Source of the DNA: Peptoniphilus sp. KCTC 25270
Lineage (GTDB): Bacteria > Bacillota > Clostridia > Tissierellales > Peptoniphilaceae
Length of the DNA stretch: 64,000 nucleotides
Assembly: GCF_021012875.1 (NCBI RefSeq)
Contig: NZ_JAJMZJ010000001.1
Coordinates: forward strand, 372,001 to 436,000
Reading direction: 5' to 3'
The position numbers and the translations under genes were made by a program. The notes beneath the pieces are model-generated. The model had not been told where the DNA came from. It saw only the letters and a list, made by a program, of their open reading frames with translations, and did no database searches. Below are positions 1 through 9,777 of the stretch, piece after piece (the first letter of the stretch is position 1; each line of letters starts with the position of its first letter).

Positions 1-1
1 T

Positions 2-292
2 CATACTGCCGTGGCCTATAAATGTTGGGAGAAGTTCAAGGAAGAAAATAAGGGAAATTATCCGCTGATTGTTTCTACGGCGAGCCCTTATAAATTTCCA
101 GAGGCGGTAACAGAAGCGCTAGAAATTCACGGAGAAGAAAGCCATCTTTTGGAAGAGACGGAGAAAAAAACAGGGGTAGAAATTCCTGTTCCTTTGGAAG
201 GATTAAAAGATAGAAAAATTCTGCATAATCGCATTATAGAGAAAGAGGATATGGGAAAAGTGATTCAGGAGGAGTTTTATGGTTCGAATTAA
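2..292 (+). CDS. thrC: Threonine synthase, C-terminal part (cut by window start)
   Basis: Last ~96 residues of threonine synthase, the PLP enzyme that turns O-phosphohomoserine into threonine. The reading frame is open to the window edge and begins with residues HTAVAYK, which fit the late part of this family. It then has STASPYKFPEAV, typical of the C-terminal region of fold-type II threonine synthases. The 5' part lies outside the window, so the GTG at 11 is not the start. The gene overlaps thrB by 14 bp, which indicates translational coupling in a threonine operon whose earlier members are upstream. Known: thrB and thrC catalyse consecutive steps. Seen: overlap and motif. Confident as to family. 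Confidence 0.9.
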   Translation, partial: HTAVAYKCWEKFKEENKGNYPLIVSTASPYKFPEAVTEALEIHGEESHLLEETEKKTGVEIPVPLEGLKDRKILHNRIIEKEDMGKVIQEEFYGSN

Positions 293-1139
293 GGTGCCTG
301 GAACAACAGCAAATCTAGGTCCAGCTTTTGATACGGCAGGGATGGCTTTTGAAATTTATAATTATTTTGATTTTTATGAATCCGATGAACCAAAAAATTT
401 TGAAGAGGACAATTTAATTTATATTTCTGCCAAAAAAGTTTACGATTATTTAGGAAAAGATATTTCTTCTATGAACTTCAAAGTGGAGGGAGAGGTTCCT
501 CAATCTCGTGGATTGGGATCCAGTGCCACCTGTATTGTAGGGGGTATTGTTGGAGCCAATTTGCTTTTGGGAAATCTTCTTTCTCAACAAGAAATTTTGA
601 ATTTGGCTACGGAATTGGAAGGGCATCCCGATAATGTAGCTCCAGCTCTATTGGGAGGATGCGTTTTTTCTACTATGGATGGAGAAAATGTGTTGTATCA
701 AAGAATAGAAGGTATGGAGAATTTAACTTGTTTTTTGGCGATTCCAGACTTTCCTTTGGAAACAAGATTGGCAAGAGAGGCTTTGCCAGATTCTTTGACC
801 TATAAAGAGACCGTTTCAAATATCAGTCAAATTGCTTTTTTGATTAATGGTTTAAGGGAATCAAATTTGGACGATTTTTTAGTAGGAACAAAGGATAACA
901 TCCATGAACCCTATAGAAAAGAATTAATCCATGGGTTTGATCAAATGAAAAAAATAGAAGAGGAGTACAAGGGCCGCATGTTAATTAGTGGAGCGGGTCC
1001 AACTCTTTTGTTTGTGACAGATGGGCAAGTAGATCAAGAGGAATTGATAAAAAAATGGGAAGAAATAGCAGAAAAAACAGGAGAAAAATGGAAAATTTTA
1101 TCGGCTCCTATTGATCATGAAGGAACAAAAGAAATCTAA
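279..1139 (+). CDS. thrB: Homoserine kinase
   Basis: GHMP-family kinase that phosphorylates homoserine with ATP, supplying the substrate of threonine synthase encoded just upstream. The ATP-binding GHMP motif (PQSRGLGSSAT) sits at residues 74-84. An early KVPGTTANLGPAFD segment (residues 5-18) and a late SGAGPTLLF glycine loop complete the family pattern. Length 286 aa, slightly short of the usual ~300. An AGGAGG-like site lies inside the end of thrC. It is the last gene of the operon: a strong hairpin with a T tract follows directly. No attenuator or riboswitch can be judged because the operon start is outside the window. Confidence 0.95.
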   Translation: MVRIKVPGTTANLGPAFDTAGMAFEIYNYFDFYESDEPKNFEEDNLIYISAKKVYDYLGKDISSMNFKVEGEVPQSRGLGSSATCIVGGIVGANLLLGNLLSQQEILNLATELEGHPDNVAPALLGGCVFSTMDGENVLYQRIEGMENLTCFLAIPDFPLETRLAREALPDSLTYKETVSNISQIAFLINGLRESNLDDFLVGTKDNIHEPYRKELIHGFDQMKKIEEEYKGRMLISGAGPTLLFVTDGQVDQEELIKKWEEIAEKTGEKWKILSAPIDHEGTKEI

Positions 1140-1140
1140 A

Positions 1141-1170
1141 AGAAACCAGGGGATTCCCTGGTTTCTTTTT
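1141..1170. terminator. Bidirectional terminator thrB / AlaX-like gene
   Basis: Perfect 11-bp stem (1141-1151 with 1156-1166), GATT loop, A-rich flank on the left and T tract on the right. It can end transcription of thrB on the plus strand and of the convergent gene 1176-2327 on the minus strand. Confidence 0.9.
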
Positions 1171-1175
1171 ATGGG

Positions 1176-2327
1176 TTATTTGTTTTTTAGGTTCATTTTT
1201 GTTTGAATAGCAAGTAGGAATTCCTCCATTACGCCATGCATAAAAATTCTGGAACAATTTCCTTGAATTTTGAACATATTTCCGGATCCTTGAATGGAGA
1301 ATTTATGGGAAATGGAATCCATAATTTCCTTCAAATCTACGGGAACATCTTGGCTTCTAGCTACTATAACTTGGCATTCGGTGCCATTAGGGATACCGTA
1401 AATCTGAACAAATCCCTTTTTCTGCTGAATGGTTGATATGACATTTTTTATATTTTTGAAATTCACGTCGTTTAATACTCGGTAGATGTAGGAAATACCT
1501 TCGACCTCTCTCCGTGTATCGATGAATTCTTGAATTTCTTCCAATCCTAGAGAACTTTCTAGCTGTTTATTCTCTGACTTTAGAGTTTCGACCGTTCCGC
1601 TTAATTTTTTTACCTCAGACCAAATTTTTCCTGGGTCGCTCGTTTGGAAAAAGATTCCCAAATTTCGTACCAAAGAGCGATGTCTTCGATAATCAGAAAT
1701 AGCTTGTTGGCCGGTGAAATAATAAAGGCGTAGTCCTTGTTCTATTTTTTCAATATTTCCTAGGGAGAGTACAGCGCATTCCCCTGTATTTTGGAGTTTT
1801 GGACCATAGGATTTTTCAGAAGGGTAGGAACCAATTTTTACTTTTTCCCACTCTTCATCTTCGTATTCAATAGGAAAATTGGATTGAATCATTCGATTGG
1901 TTAAATCTTCTAATTTTTCCAAAGTTTGAAACCCTAAATCCGATAGAGGCAAATCAAAATAAGGATTTGTTTCCGTATTTTCGTAAAGAGGAGTAATATC
2001 CAAAAGTTGTTTGAATGCGATGCGCAACAAAATTCGTCCAATGTTGTTTTGCATCATTTGTAAGCGATGGGACCAGTCAATGGTAAGAATTGCATTTTCA
2101 CTTTCGTCCAAATCTGCCACGGTAAATTTTTCTGTGCCGTTAGAATCTTTTTCTATAATAACGTCTTTGCCGTTAATTTGTGCAATATCCCCCGTAGAAT
2201 AGTGAGGGATAGCTGCAGCTACAATGGAATTTTCCAAGAAGAAATGAGTATTTCCTTTTCTTTGGATTGTGTTTTCGATGGTAACGTTCATTTGTTTTTT
2301 ATAAGGATTTTTTTTATATAAAGACAT
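1176..2327 (-). CDS. AlaX-like alanyl-tRNA editing-family protein, zinc ligands lost
   Basis: 383 aa with the AlaX/AlaRS editing fold order: an N-terminal barrel, the editing core and a C-terminal DHHA1-like region. Residues 84-101 (DWSHR..MMQNN..GRILL) align with the family motif DWxxR..MQQHTGQHLL, but both zinc-binding histidines are replaced, by Asn95 and Ile99. The second ligand site (CGGTH before NTGE) has become YGPKL at about 174-178. Residues 224-265 are coiled-coil-like. Known: AlaX proteins hydrolyse Ser- or Gly-tRNA-Ala using that zinc. Inference: this copy is catalytically dead or repurposed, perhaps only binding tRNA. It is a single gene with its own promoter. Start fixed by AGGAGG seven bases upstream of ATG. 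Confidence 0.75.
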   Translation of the reverse strand: MSLYKKNPYKKQMNVTIENTIQRKGNTHFFLENSIVAAAIPHYSTGDIAQINGKDVIIEKDSNGTEKFTVADLDESENAILTIDWSHRLQMMQNNIGRILLRIAFKQLLDITPLYENTETNPYFDLPLSDLGFQTLEKLEDLTNRMIQSNFPIEYEDEEWEKVKIGSYPSEKSYGPKLQNTGECAVLSLGNIEKIEQGLRLYYFTGQQAISDYRRHRSLVRNLGIFFQTSDPGKIWSEVKKLSGTVETLKSENKQLESSLGLEEIQEFIDTRREVEGISYIYRVLNDVNFKNIKNVISTIQQKKGFVQIYGIPNGTECQVIVARSQDVPVDLKEIMDSISHKFSIQGSGNMFKIQGNCSRIFMHGVMEEFLLAIQTKMNLKNK

Positions 2328-2354
2328 ATTTAGCCTCCTGTTTTCTTTGATTTT

Positions 2355-2382
2355 ATTGTATCATGAATAAAAAGAGTTGCAA
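2355..2382 (-). promoter_or_regulatory. Sigma-A promoter of the AlaX-like gene
   Basis: On the minus strand TTGCAA (2377-2382), 16-bp spacer, TACAAT (2355-2360), about 28 bp upstream of the gene start. The match to the vegetative consensus is good. Confidence 0.65.
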
Positions 2383-2405
2383 ACAGGTTTAAGATTGGGT
2401 GGAGT

Positions 2406-4742
2406 ATGAAAAATCTTTGGTTACATCTATCGATTTTAATTGGTATAGGGGGCATATCTGCTGTTTATGGAGAGGGAATGGTTCTTATTTTGGTCCCTTT
2501 ATTTCTTTTTGCCATTTTCAGTATGCACGATCCAAAGAAACGCCTTCTGTTTTATATTTTGTTTTTTCTTTTTATGTCTATCCACACAGAAAATAGCTGG
2601 ATTGCATTTCAATCCTATGAGCTAAAGGAAGGAAGATTTCAGGGAATTGGAACGGTTGTTGAAAAAGGAGAGGGATATTATAAAATAAAAGAAAGAAAGG
2701 GATTCTTTCCTAAAAAAATAAGGCTTTATACAGAAACCAATCTCGATGTAGGCAAGGATGTGGAGTTTCGCGGAACATTTATAAACCGGGAACCTTCTAT
2801 GAATCCTGGTAGCTTTAATTCGGAATTGCATGATTTATCCACAGGCATTTCTTTTCGTATCAAGGGGAATTCTGTAAAATATACAGGAAAAGTTCATCCT
2901 CTTCTTCTTTGGAGAGAAAATATAAAAAAAGAGATACAAGAGATATATAAAGAAAATCTTTTGCCGGAACAAGAGCAAATTGTTTCAGCCATGGTGTTAG
3001 GAATGGATCCAGAAGAAGGAATTTCTCAATCTTTTCAAAACGTAGGGCTGATTCACTTACTTAGTATCTCTGGTCTACATATAGGGGTCTTTCTAGGCAT
3101 TTTGGATTGGATTGGGAAGAAAGCAAAATTTTCTCTTTGGTTCCGTAAATTTTTTGTACATACTTTTTTGGTATTGTATTTGTTTGTGACGGGATGGCCC
3201 ATTGGAGCGGTGCGGATTTATTTGGCTCTCTTTTTCTTTGACTTAGGAAAAATGCGAAACCGCCCTGTGGATTTGTATTATGCTCTGTTTTTTTCTTCAA
3301 CAATCGTTTTGCTGAAAAATCCTTTTTCCATCTTTCATTACGGATTCTTATTTAGTTATGGATCCGTCTTGGGAATATATTTCCTATATGAAAAAATACA
3401 AAGTTGGATTCCAATAAAAATCGATTGGATTCGAAAAGGTTTGGCCATTTCGCTGGCAGTCAATGGAATGATTTTTCCCCTTCTATTGTCTATCCAAGGG
3501 AAAATTTCCATTCTATCCATTCTTCTAAATGTATGGATTGTTCCTGTATTTTCTTTTGTTTTAATGCTTTCCATCGCTTTGATTCCCTTACATTTCGTTC
3601 CATTTATGGGAGGGATTTTAGGAATTTTTTTAGATGGAACATTAGGAATGAGTTTGGATCTCTTCAGATATTCCTCTCAATTTCCTATAAATATAACGAT
3701 TCCCTTTATGGGCTGGGGCTTTTCTTTTTTCTACATCTTTTCTCTCTATTTTTTAGGAAAAGGATGGGTGAAAAATTTTTCGCCCAAAATGGGACGATGT
3801 ATTGTAATTCAAATTTTATGTATTCTTTTTATTTCCGCAGGCATATATCAAATCAATCGGCCGGAAGGGGTTCTTACCCAATTATATGTAGGGCAAGGAG
3901 ATAGCGTCTTATTGGAAACTCGAAAAGGGAATATTATGATTGATACAGGGGGATCTCCCTATAAAGCAGACCCTGGTTCAAAGTATACTCTTTCTTATTT
4001 GAAGCGAAGGGGAATAAGTACCTTAGACTATGTATTTGTATCCCATTTTGACGCCGATCATATCCAAGGAATTCTATCTCTTTCTCCTGAAATAAAAATA
4101 AAACACATTGTTTCCAATCATATTCCCTACGACAAAGAGTTATATGAAGCCATTGAGGAAAAAATACAAGAAATTGAAATTTGGAAAGAGATAAGCCTCT
4201 CTTTGGGTGATTTTCATTTACGCAGTATTCCGATTTTAGAGAAAGTTTCCGAAGATGAAAATGCCAATTCTATGGTTTTGGATTTAGAATATAGAGGGAA
4301 GCATTTCTTATACACGGGAGATTTGCCTTTGGAATACGAAGATAGAATATTAGAAAAACTCTCCCATGTGGATGTTTTGAAAGTGGGACATCATGGTTCA
4401 AAAACCTCCACAAGTGAGGACTTTTTAGAAGGAATTTCTCCCCAATGGGCGATAATTTCTGCTGGAAGGGGAAATTCTTACGGCCATCCTCATGAAGAAG
4501 TTATAAATCGTTTGAAGGAAAGCGGGGTCTCTATTCTTTCTACCATGAATCAAGGAAGCCTTCATTTTATTTTCAAAGAAGGAAGGGTAGAAATACAAAC
4601 CCATTTGCCCCAACCAAAAATTACGTACCAAGAAATCTTAGTGGGAGCTTTATATTTTGCGATTTTAGCAGGGATTTTTTATTGGGGAATAGATCAATGT
4701 AAGAAAGTGAGCCAAGAAAATGGAATTAATCGAATTGTATAA
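2406..4742 (+). CDS. comEC: ComEC/Rec2 DNA-uptake channel
   Basis: 778 aa polytopic membrane protein of natural competence that conducts single-stranded DNA across the cytoplasmic membrane. N-terminal ~200 residues hold two to three membrane helices and an OB-like part. Residues ~200-470 are the Competence domain (LLSISGLHIGVF near 220). The C-terminal ~250 residues form a metallo-beta-lactamase-like domain starting at TQLYVGQGDS, with metal ligands H547, D549, D551 and H552 intact and a later GHHGS motif. All three regions are complete, so the gene appears functional. ComEA is not next to it. It overlaps holA by 23 bp. GGGTGGAG lies just before the ATG. Confidence 0.93.
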   Translation: MKNLWLHLSILIGIGGISAVYGEGMVLILVPLFLFAIFSMHDPKKRLLFYILFFLFMSIHTENSWIAFQSYELKEGRFQGIGTVVEKGEGYYKIKERKGFFPKKIRLYTETNLDVGKDVEFRGTFINREPSMNPGSFNSELHDLSTGISFRIKGNSVKYTGKVHPLLLWRENIKKEIQEIYKENLLPEQEQIVSAMVLGMDPEEGISQSFQNVGLIHLLSISGLHIGVFLGILDWIGKKAKFSLWFRKFFVHTFLVLYLFVTGWPIGAVRIYLALFFFDLGKMRNRPVDLYYALFFSSTIVLLKNPFSIFHYGFLFSYGSVLGIYFLYEKIQSWIPIKIDWIRKGLAISLAVNGMIFPLLLSIQGKISILSILLNVWIVPVFSFVLMLSIALIPLHFVPFMGGILGIFLDGTLGMSLDLFRYSSQFPINITIPFMGWGFSFFYIFSLYFLGKGWVKNFSPKMGRCIVIQILCILFISAGIYQINRPEGVLTQLYVGQGDSVLLETRKGNIMIDTGGSPYKADPGSKYTLSYLKRRGISTLDYVFVSHFDADHIQGILSLSPEIKIKHIVSNHIPYDKELYEAIEEKIQEIEIWKEISLSLGDFHLRSIPILEKVSEDENANSMVLDLEYRGKHFLYTGDLPLEYEDRILEKLSHVDVLKVGHHGSKTSTSEDFLEGISPQWAIISAGRGNSYGHPHEEVINRLKESGVSILSTMNQGSLHFIFKEGRVEIQTHLPQPKITYQEILVGALYFAILAGIFYWGIDQCKKVSQENGINRIV

Positions 4743-5736
4743 ATCAAAAAATCTCCATGGAACGTATTTGTTTCATGGAGAGGAAAAATATTTAATGGAA
4801 GATGTTTTATCCATTATAGAAAAAAATTATACGGATGAGATGACGAAATCTCTCAATTGGGAAATAATAGAAATCGAGGAGGCCTCTTTAGAAGAAATTC
4901 TCAGTAGAGTAGAGACGATGCCATTTATGGGAAACCATAGAGTGGTAGTGGTAAAGAATATTGGGGCCTTTATTGAAAAAGAAAAACCAGAGGATGAATT
5001 TTATGATGGGCTTTTGCATTTGCCAGAAACTAGCCTCTTGCTTTTGGTAGAGCAATCTTCCACTATAAAGAAAAATCAGAAATTATATAAGCGACTCAAT
5101 AAAGTAGGAAGAAGCGTTGAATTTGCTCCCTTAAAACACAATCAGTTGGTGTCTTTTGTGGAAAAATACTTTCAAAAACACCATCGAAAAATTCAAAGAA
5201 CAGAGATTGAGCGTTTTATTGCCCGTAGTGGCTATGAAGAGAGAAATTCTGCTGTAAATTTATATGATTTACAAGGAGAAATGGAAAAATTGGTAGGATT
5301 ATCCACAGATGAAATTTTTGAAGAGATGATTTTAGAATCTATGGAATCCTTAAATTTCGATACGATATTTCAGCTTTTGGATTCGATTGCCAAAGGCAAT
5401 TTATCAGAAGCAATGGAAACAAAAAAAGAACTCTTACGTAAGGAAGAGCCCATTCAAAGGATATTGTTTATGGTAATTCGCCAAGTTCGTCTTTTACTGG
5501 GACATAAGCTTTTGGAAGGGAGTCATTATTCTGCAGACCAAATTCAAAATCGTTTGGGAATAAAGTCCTATGAGGGCAAAAAAATAGCTCTTCAATCCAG
5601 AGGGTTTTCCGTAGAAACACTAAAAGAATTCTATACTATTCTATTAGAAACGGATTTGGCCTTAAAACGTTCTGAAATGGAAAACGAAATGGCATTGGAT
5701 TTGTTGTTTGTAAAAATGTGCAACAAAAAAAGCTGA
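4720..5736 (+). CDS. holA: DNA polymerase III delta subunit
   Basis: 338 aa clamp-loader subunit that opens the beta sliding clamp. N-terminal YLFHGEEKYLMEDVL (about residues 17-31) is the degenerate P-loop region typical of HolA, followed by an acidic domain II and a helical C-terminal collar domain. The gene starts inside the end of comEC, the usual comEC-holA arrangement in Firmicutes, so both are probably translated from one mRNA. Length matches the family (330-350 aa). Its 3' end meets rpsT head-on. Confidence 0.92.
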   Translation: MELIELYKSKNLHGTYLFHGEEKYLMEDVLSIIEKNYTDEMTKSLNWEIIEIEEASLEEILSRVETMPFMGNHRVVVVKNIGAFIEKEKPEDEFYDGLLHLPETSLLLLVEQSSTIKKNQKLYKRLNKVGRSVEFAPLKHNQLVSFVEKYFQKHHRKIQRTEIERFIARSGYEERNSAVNLYDLQGEMEKLVGLSTDEIFEEMILESMESLNFDTIFQLLDSIAKGNLSEAMETKKELLRKEEPIQRILFMVIRQVRLLLGHKLLEGSHYSADQIQNRLGIKSYEGKKIALQSRGFSVETLKEFYTILLETDLALKRSEMENEMALDLLFVKMCNKKS

Positions 5737-5759
5737 AAACTATTAAGTAAGTTTTCAGC
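5724..5759 (-). terminator. rpsT terminator, overlapping its stop codon
   Basis: On the minus strand a 10-bp stem (5750-5759 with 5732-5741) is followed by seven T. The rpsT stop codon TGA lies inside the left arm of the stem, so the terminator begins before translation ends. The plus strand has no T tract here. Confidence 0.85.
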
Positions 5760-6018
5760 CCATTTTGTTAATCTTAGAAGAAAGGCGGCTCATTTTACGA
5801 GAAGCTGCATTCTTATGAATAACGTTCTTTTTCGCAGCATTTTTTAATTTTTTATCGATCAATTTCAAGTAATCTCTTGCTTCATCAATATTGTTTTCAG
5901 CAATAGCTTCTTCAAATTTACGAATAGTAGATTTCAAATTGCTTTTTACTGATTTATTACGTAATGTTTGTTTTTTAGTCAAATCGATACGTTTTAACGC
6001 TGATTTAATATTTGCCAT
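5755..6018 (-). CDS. rpsT: Ribosomal protein S20
   Basis: 87 aa, lysine/arginine-rich, entirely helical in pattern, with the S20 signature MANIKSALKRI at the start and KNVIHKNAASRK near residues 64-75. It binds 16S rRNA early in 30S assembly. A strong GGAGGTGA site is placed seven bases before ATG. It is transcribed alone, convergent to holA, from a clear promoter. The placement between holA and lepA on the opposite strand is the common Firmicute layout. Confidence 0.97.
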   Translation of the reverse strand: MANIKSALKRIDLTKKQTLRNKSVKSNLKSTIRKFEEAIAENNIDEARDYLKLIDKKLKNAAKKNVIHKNAASRKMSRLSSKINKMG

Positions 6019-6067
6019 GATTCACCTCCGAAATTAGATTCATCCAAGGGATGCCTTAACTCTAGTT

Positions 6068-6096
6068 AGTCTACCATGATTTCAAAGGAAAATCAA
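6068..6096 (-). promoter_or_regulatory. rpsT promoter
   Basis: Minus strand TTGATT (6091-6096), 17-bp spacer, TAGACT (6068-6073). The ~45-nt leader contains a short hairpin (CATCC-CTT-GGATG) before the ribosome site. Whether it serves S20 autoregulation cannot be judged. Confidence 0.65.
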
Positions 6097-6217
6097 GAAA
6101 AACTTATGACAACCTCCTTTGAAATTCTCATGAAATCCGAAGGAATTGATCTATTATCTTGCAATTTATGGTAAAATAAGTTGTTAAAGAATACGAAATA
6201 AGAAAAGGGTGATTTCT

Positions 6218-6757
6218 ATGGAAGAAAAAAGAAAAGAGAAATCAAGTATTGTGGAATTAGTAAAAACGGTAGTATTAGCAATTATTTTGGCCATTCTAAT
6301 TAAAAATTTTGTATTTAATTCTACTTTGGTGATTGGAGAGAGCATGGAACCAACTTTTCACCAAAATGAACGATTGATTTGCTTGATTTTTCCTCTATAT
6401 TATTCCGATCCAAAAGAAGGAGAAGTTGTTATTATAGATGCTCCAGATGGATCAGGACAAGAGTATATTAAACGAGTGATCGGTGTTCCTGGAGATGAAA
6501 TTAAAATTCAAAATGGAAAAGTTTTTGTCAATGGTGTAGAAAAAGAAGAACCATACATTCATCCAGGAATGGAAACTTTGACCAATGGAGATGTATATTG
6601 GCAATTGAATGAAGGAGAATATTTTGTAATGGGGGATAATCGCCATGAAGGGAAATCGGTAGATAGTCGATTCTTTGGCCCTGTTACAAGAGAACATATT
6701 AATTCGATTGCGTTTTTACGCTTTTACCCGTTCGATAAAATAGGAATGATTCATTAA
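6218..6757 (+). CDS. lepB: Signal peptidase I
   Basis: 179 aa single-pass membrane serine protease that removes signal peptides from exported proteins. One membrane helix lies at about residues 10-32. Catalytic Ser42 is in GESMEPT and the general base Lys85 in [11 protein letters not shown], followed by the conserved MGDNR and [10 protein letters not shown] boxes. Start chosen at ATG 6218 because GGGTG lies eight bases before it; an in-frame GTG at 6209 has no clear ribosome site. It lies 25 bp before lepA and may be co-transcribed. A TAAAAT box near 6173 could be its -10, but no good -35 is seen. Confidence 0.93.
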   Translation: MEEKRKEKSSIVELVKTVVLAIILAILIKNFVFNSTLVIGESMEPTFHQNERLICLIFPLYYSDPKEGEVVIIDAPDGSGQEYIKRVIGVPGDEIKIQNGKVFVNGVEKEEPYIHPGMETLTNGDVYWQLNEGEYFVMGDNRHEGKSVDSRFFGPVTREHINSIAFLRFYPFDKIGMIH

Positions 6758-6782
6758 AGCAATAGATTACAAAGGAGACGAT

Positions 6783-8594
6783 ATGACAAGACGTCAAGAT
6801 AACATAAGAAATTTTTCAATTATCGCCCATATCGATCATGGGAAAAGTACATTGGCCGATCGGTTGATTGAACAAACTGGGATGCTTACTGCAAGAGAAA
6901 TGCAATCTCAAGTTTTGGATAGTATGGACCTGGAAAAAGAGCGCGGCATTACGATTAAACTAAAAGCCGTTCGCTTGGTTCACAAGGCCAAGGATGGACA
7001 AGAATATTTATTAAATTTAATCGATACGCCAGGTCATGTAGATTTTAATTACGAGGTATCCAGAAGTTTGGCTGCTTGTGAAGGGGCTCTGTTGGTTGTA
7101 GATAGTACCCAAGGAGTGGAAGCACAAACTTTGGCGAATGTTTATTTGGCCTTGGATCAAGATTTGGAACTGGTTCCTATTATTAATAAAATTGATTTAC
7201 CTAGTGCACGAACCGATGAAGTAAAACAAGAAATCGAGGATATTATCGGTTTGGATGCAGAAAATGCTCCTTTAATTAGTGCAAAAAAAGGAATTGGAAT
7301 CGACGCCGTATTGGATGCCATTATTGAAGATGTACCTGCACCAGATGGGGATCCAGAAGGTCCTGTGAAAGCTTTGATTTTTGATTCTTATTACGATTCC
7401 TACAAAGGAGTAATTTGTTACGTTCGTGTGTATGATGGAAGAATCAAAGCAGGGGACAAAATCAAAATGTTCTCTACAGGAAAGATCTTTGAAGTAGTGG
7501 AAGTTGGCGTGAATGCCAATGGACACATTCCTTTGCCATCGATTGAAGCGGGGGATGTAGGATATATTACTGCAAGTATTAAAAACGTAAAAGAAGCTAG
7601 GGTAGGGGATACTATTACAAGCCCTACCAATCCAACAGACGAGCCTTTGCCAGGATACAAAAAAGTCGTTCCTATGGTCTATTCTGGAATTTATCCCGCT
7701 GAAGGAGAAGAATACAATAACGTAAGGGATGCCTTAGAAAAATTGCAAGTAAATGATGCGGCATTGGTTTTTGAAGCAGAAACTTCTGTAGCCTTGGGAT
7801 TTGGATTCCGTTGTGGCTTCCTTGGATTATTGCATATGGAAATTATCCAAGAACGTTTGGAACGTGAATTTGACTTGGATATTATTACAACCGCTCCTTC
7901 TGTAATTTATAAGGTTCATACAGCTGATGGAGAGGTTCTAGAAATTCAGAACCCTTCCAATTTACCCGATCCTTCTGAAATTGAAATGATGGAAGAACCT
8001 TTTGTAAAAGCACAAGTTATGACCCCAACAGATTATGTAGGAACTGTTATGGAACTTTGCCAAGAACGACGGGGTCGTTTTATCAATATGGAGTATTTAG
8101 AAGAAACTCGCGTTACCGTTCATTATGAATTGCCATTGAATGAAGTAATCTACGATTTCTTTGATGCCTTAAAGAGTAGAACAAGAGGATATGCATCCTA
8201 TGACTACGAATTAATGGGATATGAGCCAGGAGAATTGGTAAAACTAGACATTTTAATCAATGGGGAAATTGTAGATGCCTTCTCCCTAATTGTTCACAGA
8301 GATCGAGCCTACGATCGAGGAAGAAAAATTTGCGAGCGTTTAACGACTGTTATTCCAAGACATCAATTTGCCGTTCCAATTCAAGCGGCCATTGGATCAA
8401 AGATTATTGCAAGAGAAACCATTCGTGCTTTGAGAAAAGATGTATTGGCGAAATGTTACGGTGGGGATATTACTCGAAAAAGAAAATTGTTGGAAAAACA
8501 AAAAGAAGGGAAGAAACGTATGCGTAACATTGGTAGCGTAGAAGTTCCTCAAGAGGCTTTCCTAACCGTTCTAAAATATGACGAAGACAAATAA
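6783..8594 (+). CDS. lepA: Elongation factor 4 (LepA)
   Basis: 603 aa ribosomal GTPase that back-translocates or remodels ribosomes. G1 motif AHIDHGKST spans residues 15-23, with DTPGH (G3) and NKIDLP (G4) following. An EF-G-like domain II, domains III and V and the LepA-specific C-terminal domain (ending ..[17 protein letters not shown]) are all present. Length is standard (~600 aa). A GGAGACG site precedes the ATG. Downstream is a palindromic terminator, so hemW starts a separate transcript or is reached by readthrough. Confidence 0.97.
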   Translation: MTRRQDNIRNFSIIAHIDHGKSTLADRLIEQTGMLTAREMQSQVLDSMDLEKERGITIKLKAVRLVHKAKDGQEYLLNLIDTPGHVDFNYEVSRSLAACEGALLVVDSTQGVEAQTLANVYLALDQDLELVPIINKIDLPSARTDEVKQEIEDIIGLDAENAPLISAKKGIGIDAVLDAIIEDVPAPDGDPEGPVKALIFDSYYDSYKGVICYVRVYDGRIKAGDKIKMFSTGKIFEVVEVGVNANGHIPLPSIEAGDVGYITASIKNVKEARVGDTITSPTNPTDEPLPGYKKVVPMVYSGIYPAEGEEYNNVRDALEKLQVNDAALVFEAETSVALGFGFRCGFLGLLHMEIIQERLEREFDLDIITTAPSVIYKVHTADGEVLEIQNPSNLPDPSEIEMMEEPFVKAQVMTPTDYVGTVMELCQERRGRFINMEYLEETRVTVHYELPLNEVIYDFFDALKSRTRGYASYDYELMGYEPGELVKLDILINGEIVDAFSLIVHRDRAYDRGRKICERLTTVIPRHQFAVPIQAAIGSKIIARETIRALRKDVLAKCYGGDITRKRKLLEKQKEGKKRMRNIGSVEVPQEAFLTVLKYDEDK

Positions 8595-8620
8595 GTAGCT
8601 TATAAGCTACTTATTTTTTT
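8590..8620 (+). terminator. lepA terminator
   Basis: 26-bp perfect palindrome centred at 8602/8603 and overlapping the lepA stop codon, followed by a run of T. Confidence 0.85.
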
Positions 8621-8634
8621 GAAAAGAGGTGGCT

Positions 8635-9771
8635 ATGATTCAACGAAGTATTTACATTCACATTCCTTTTTGCAAACACAAGTGTGGTTATTGTGATTTT
8701 TTATCCTTTCCTGTTCACGATGAACAAAAGATGGACGACTATGTAGAACTGATAAAAAAAGAAATTTTCTTATACAAAAAAGAATTGGAAGAATCAGAGA
8801 TAGATTCCGTCTTCTTTGGTGGGGGGACGCCCAGCATGCTGGGAGAGAAAAGATTAAATGCTCTACTTGATGAAATAAAACCATACATTCATTCAGAATG
8901 CGAAATCACTTTAGAAGCCAATCCAGAAAGTTTTTTATTATTAGATGGAAAAGCTTTAGTAGAAAATGGATTCAATCGATTGAGTTTAGGGGTTCAAAGT
9001 GGTAGCGAAAAAATACTAAACATTATAGAGAGGGTTCACAACGTAGAGGAAGCAAAAAAAGCTTTTTACTACGGAAGAAAAAGTGGGTTTTCATCTATTA
9101 ACTTGGATTTCATTTCCTCTGTTCCAGGAGAGACCATGAAAGAAGTAAAAGATACTCTAGAGTTAATTGAGGAGCTAAACCCCGACCATGTGAGTCTATA
9201 TAGTATGATTCTTGAAGAGGGAAGCCGATTTTATCAACTGTGGAAACAAGGGAAGATGGAACTTGTTGAAGAGGAAGAAGACCGAAAACATCTACATGAT
9301 TACCGCAAAAAAATTGTAAGTTTAGGGTACCATCAATACGAAATATCCAATTATGCGAAGCCAGGACACGAATGCAAACACAATAGAGGATATTGGAAAT
9401 TAAAAGATTATTTTGGATTTGGCCTAGGATCTCATTCAAATATAGGAATGAAGAGATATTGGAATGAAAGAAAATGGATAAAATTTGAAGAAAAAATTCG
9501 AGCGAACAAAAAACCCATTTTGGAAGAAGAAATTTTAACCCCTCTGGATCGTAGCAACGAAAAAATTATGTTGGGAATTCGTATGAATGAAGGTTTGGAT
9601 ATCTGGGAAAAATTACCCGATGGAAATACAATATCAGAGATATTTCAACGGGAAATCAAAGCTTTGTCAAAGGATGGCCTGATTGAAGAAAAAGAGGGTA
9701 GAATTGTTTTGACAGAAAGGGGCCAAGACCTGTCAAATCAAGTGGAAGAGCGATTTTTTAGAATAAAATAA
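8635..9771 (+). CDS. hemW: Heme chaperone HemW (radical SAM)
   Basis: 378 aa radical-SAM protein of the HemW type, formerly annotated as oxygen-independent coproporphyrinogen III oxidase. Iron-sulfur cysteines C13, C17 and C20 follow the CxxxCxxC pattern, preceded by YIHIPF. FFGGGTPS and the SLGVQS segment follow, and a winged-helix HemN C-terminal domain ends the protein. The pattern lacks the extra N-terminal cysteine of true HemN, which favours HemW. Start set at ATG 8635 with AAGAGG five bases upstream. Position immediately before hrcA is conserved in Firmicutes. Confidence 0.9.
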   Translation: MIQRSIYIHIPFCKHKCGYCDFLSFPVHDEQKMDDYVELIKKEIFLYKKELEESEIDSVFFGGGTPSMLGEKRLNALLDEIKPYIHSECEITLEANPESFLLLDGKALVENGFNRLSLGVQSGSEKILNIIERVHNVEEAKKAFYYGRKSGFSSINLDFISSVPGETMKEVKDTLELIEELNPDHVSLYSMILEEGSRFYQLWKQGKMELVEEEEDRKHLHDYRKKIVSLGYHQYEISNYAKPGHECKHNRGYWKLKDYFGFGLGSHSNIGMKRYWNERKWIKFEEKIRANKKPILEEEILTPLDRSNEKIMLGIRMNEGLDIWEKLPDGNTISEIFQREIKALSKDGLIEEKEGRIVLTERGQDLSNQVEERFFRIK

Positions 9772-9777
9772 AAAAAC

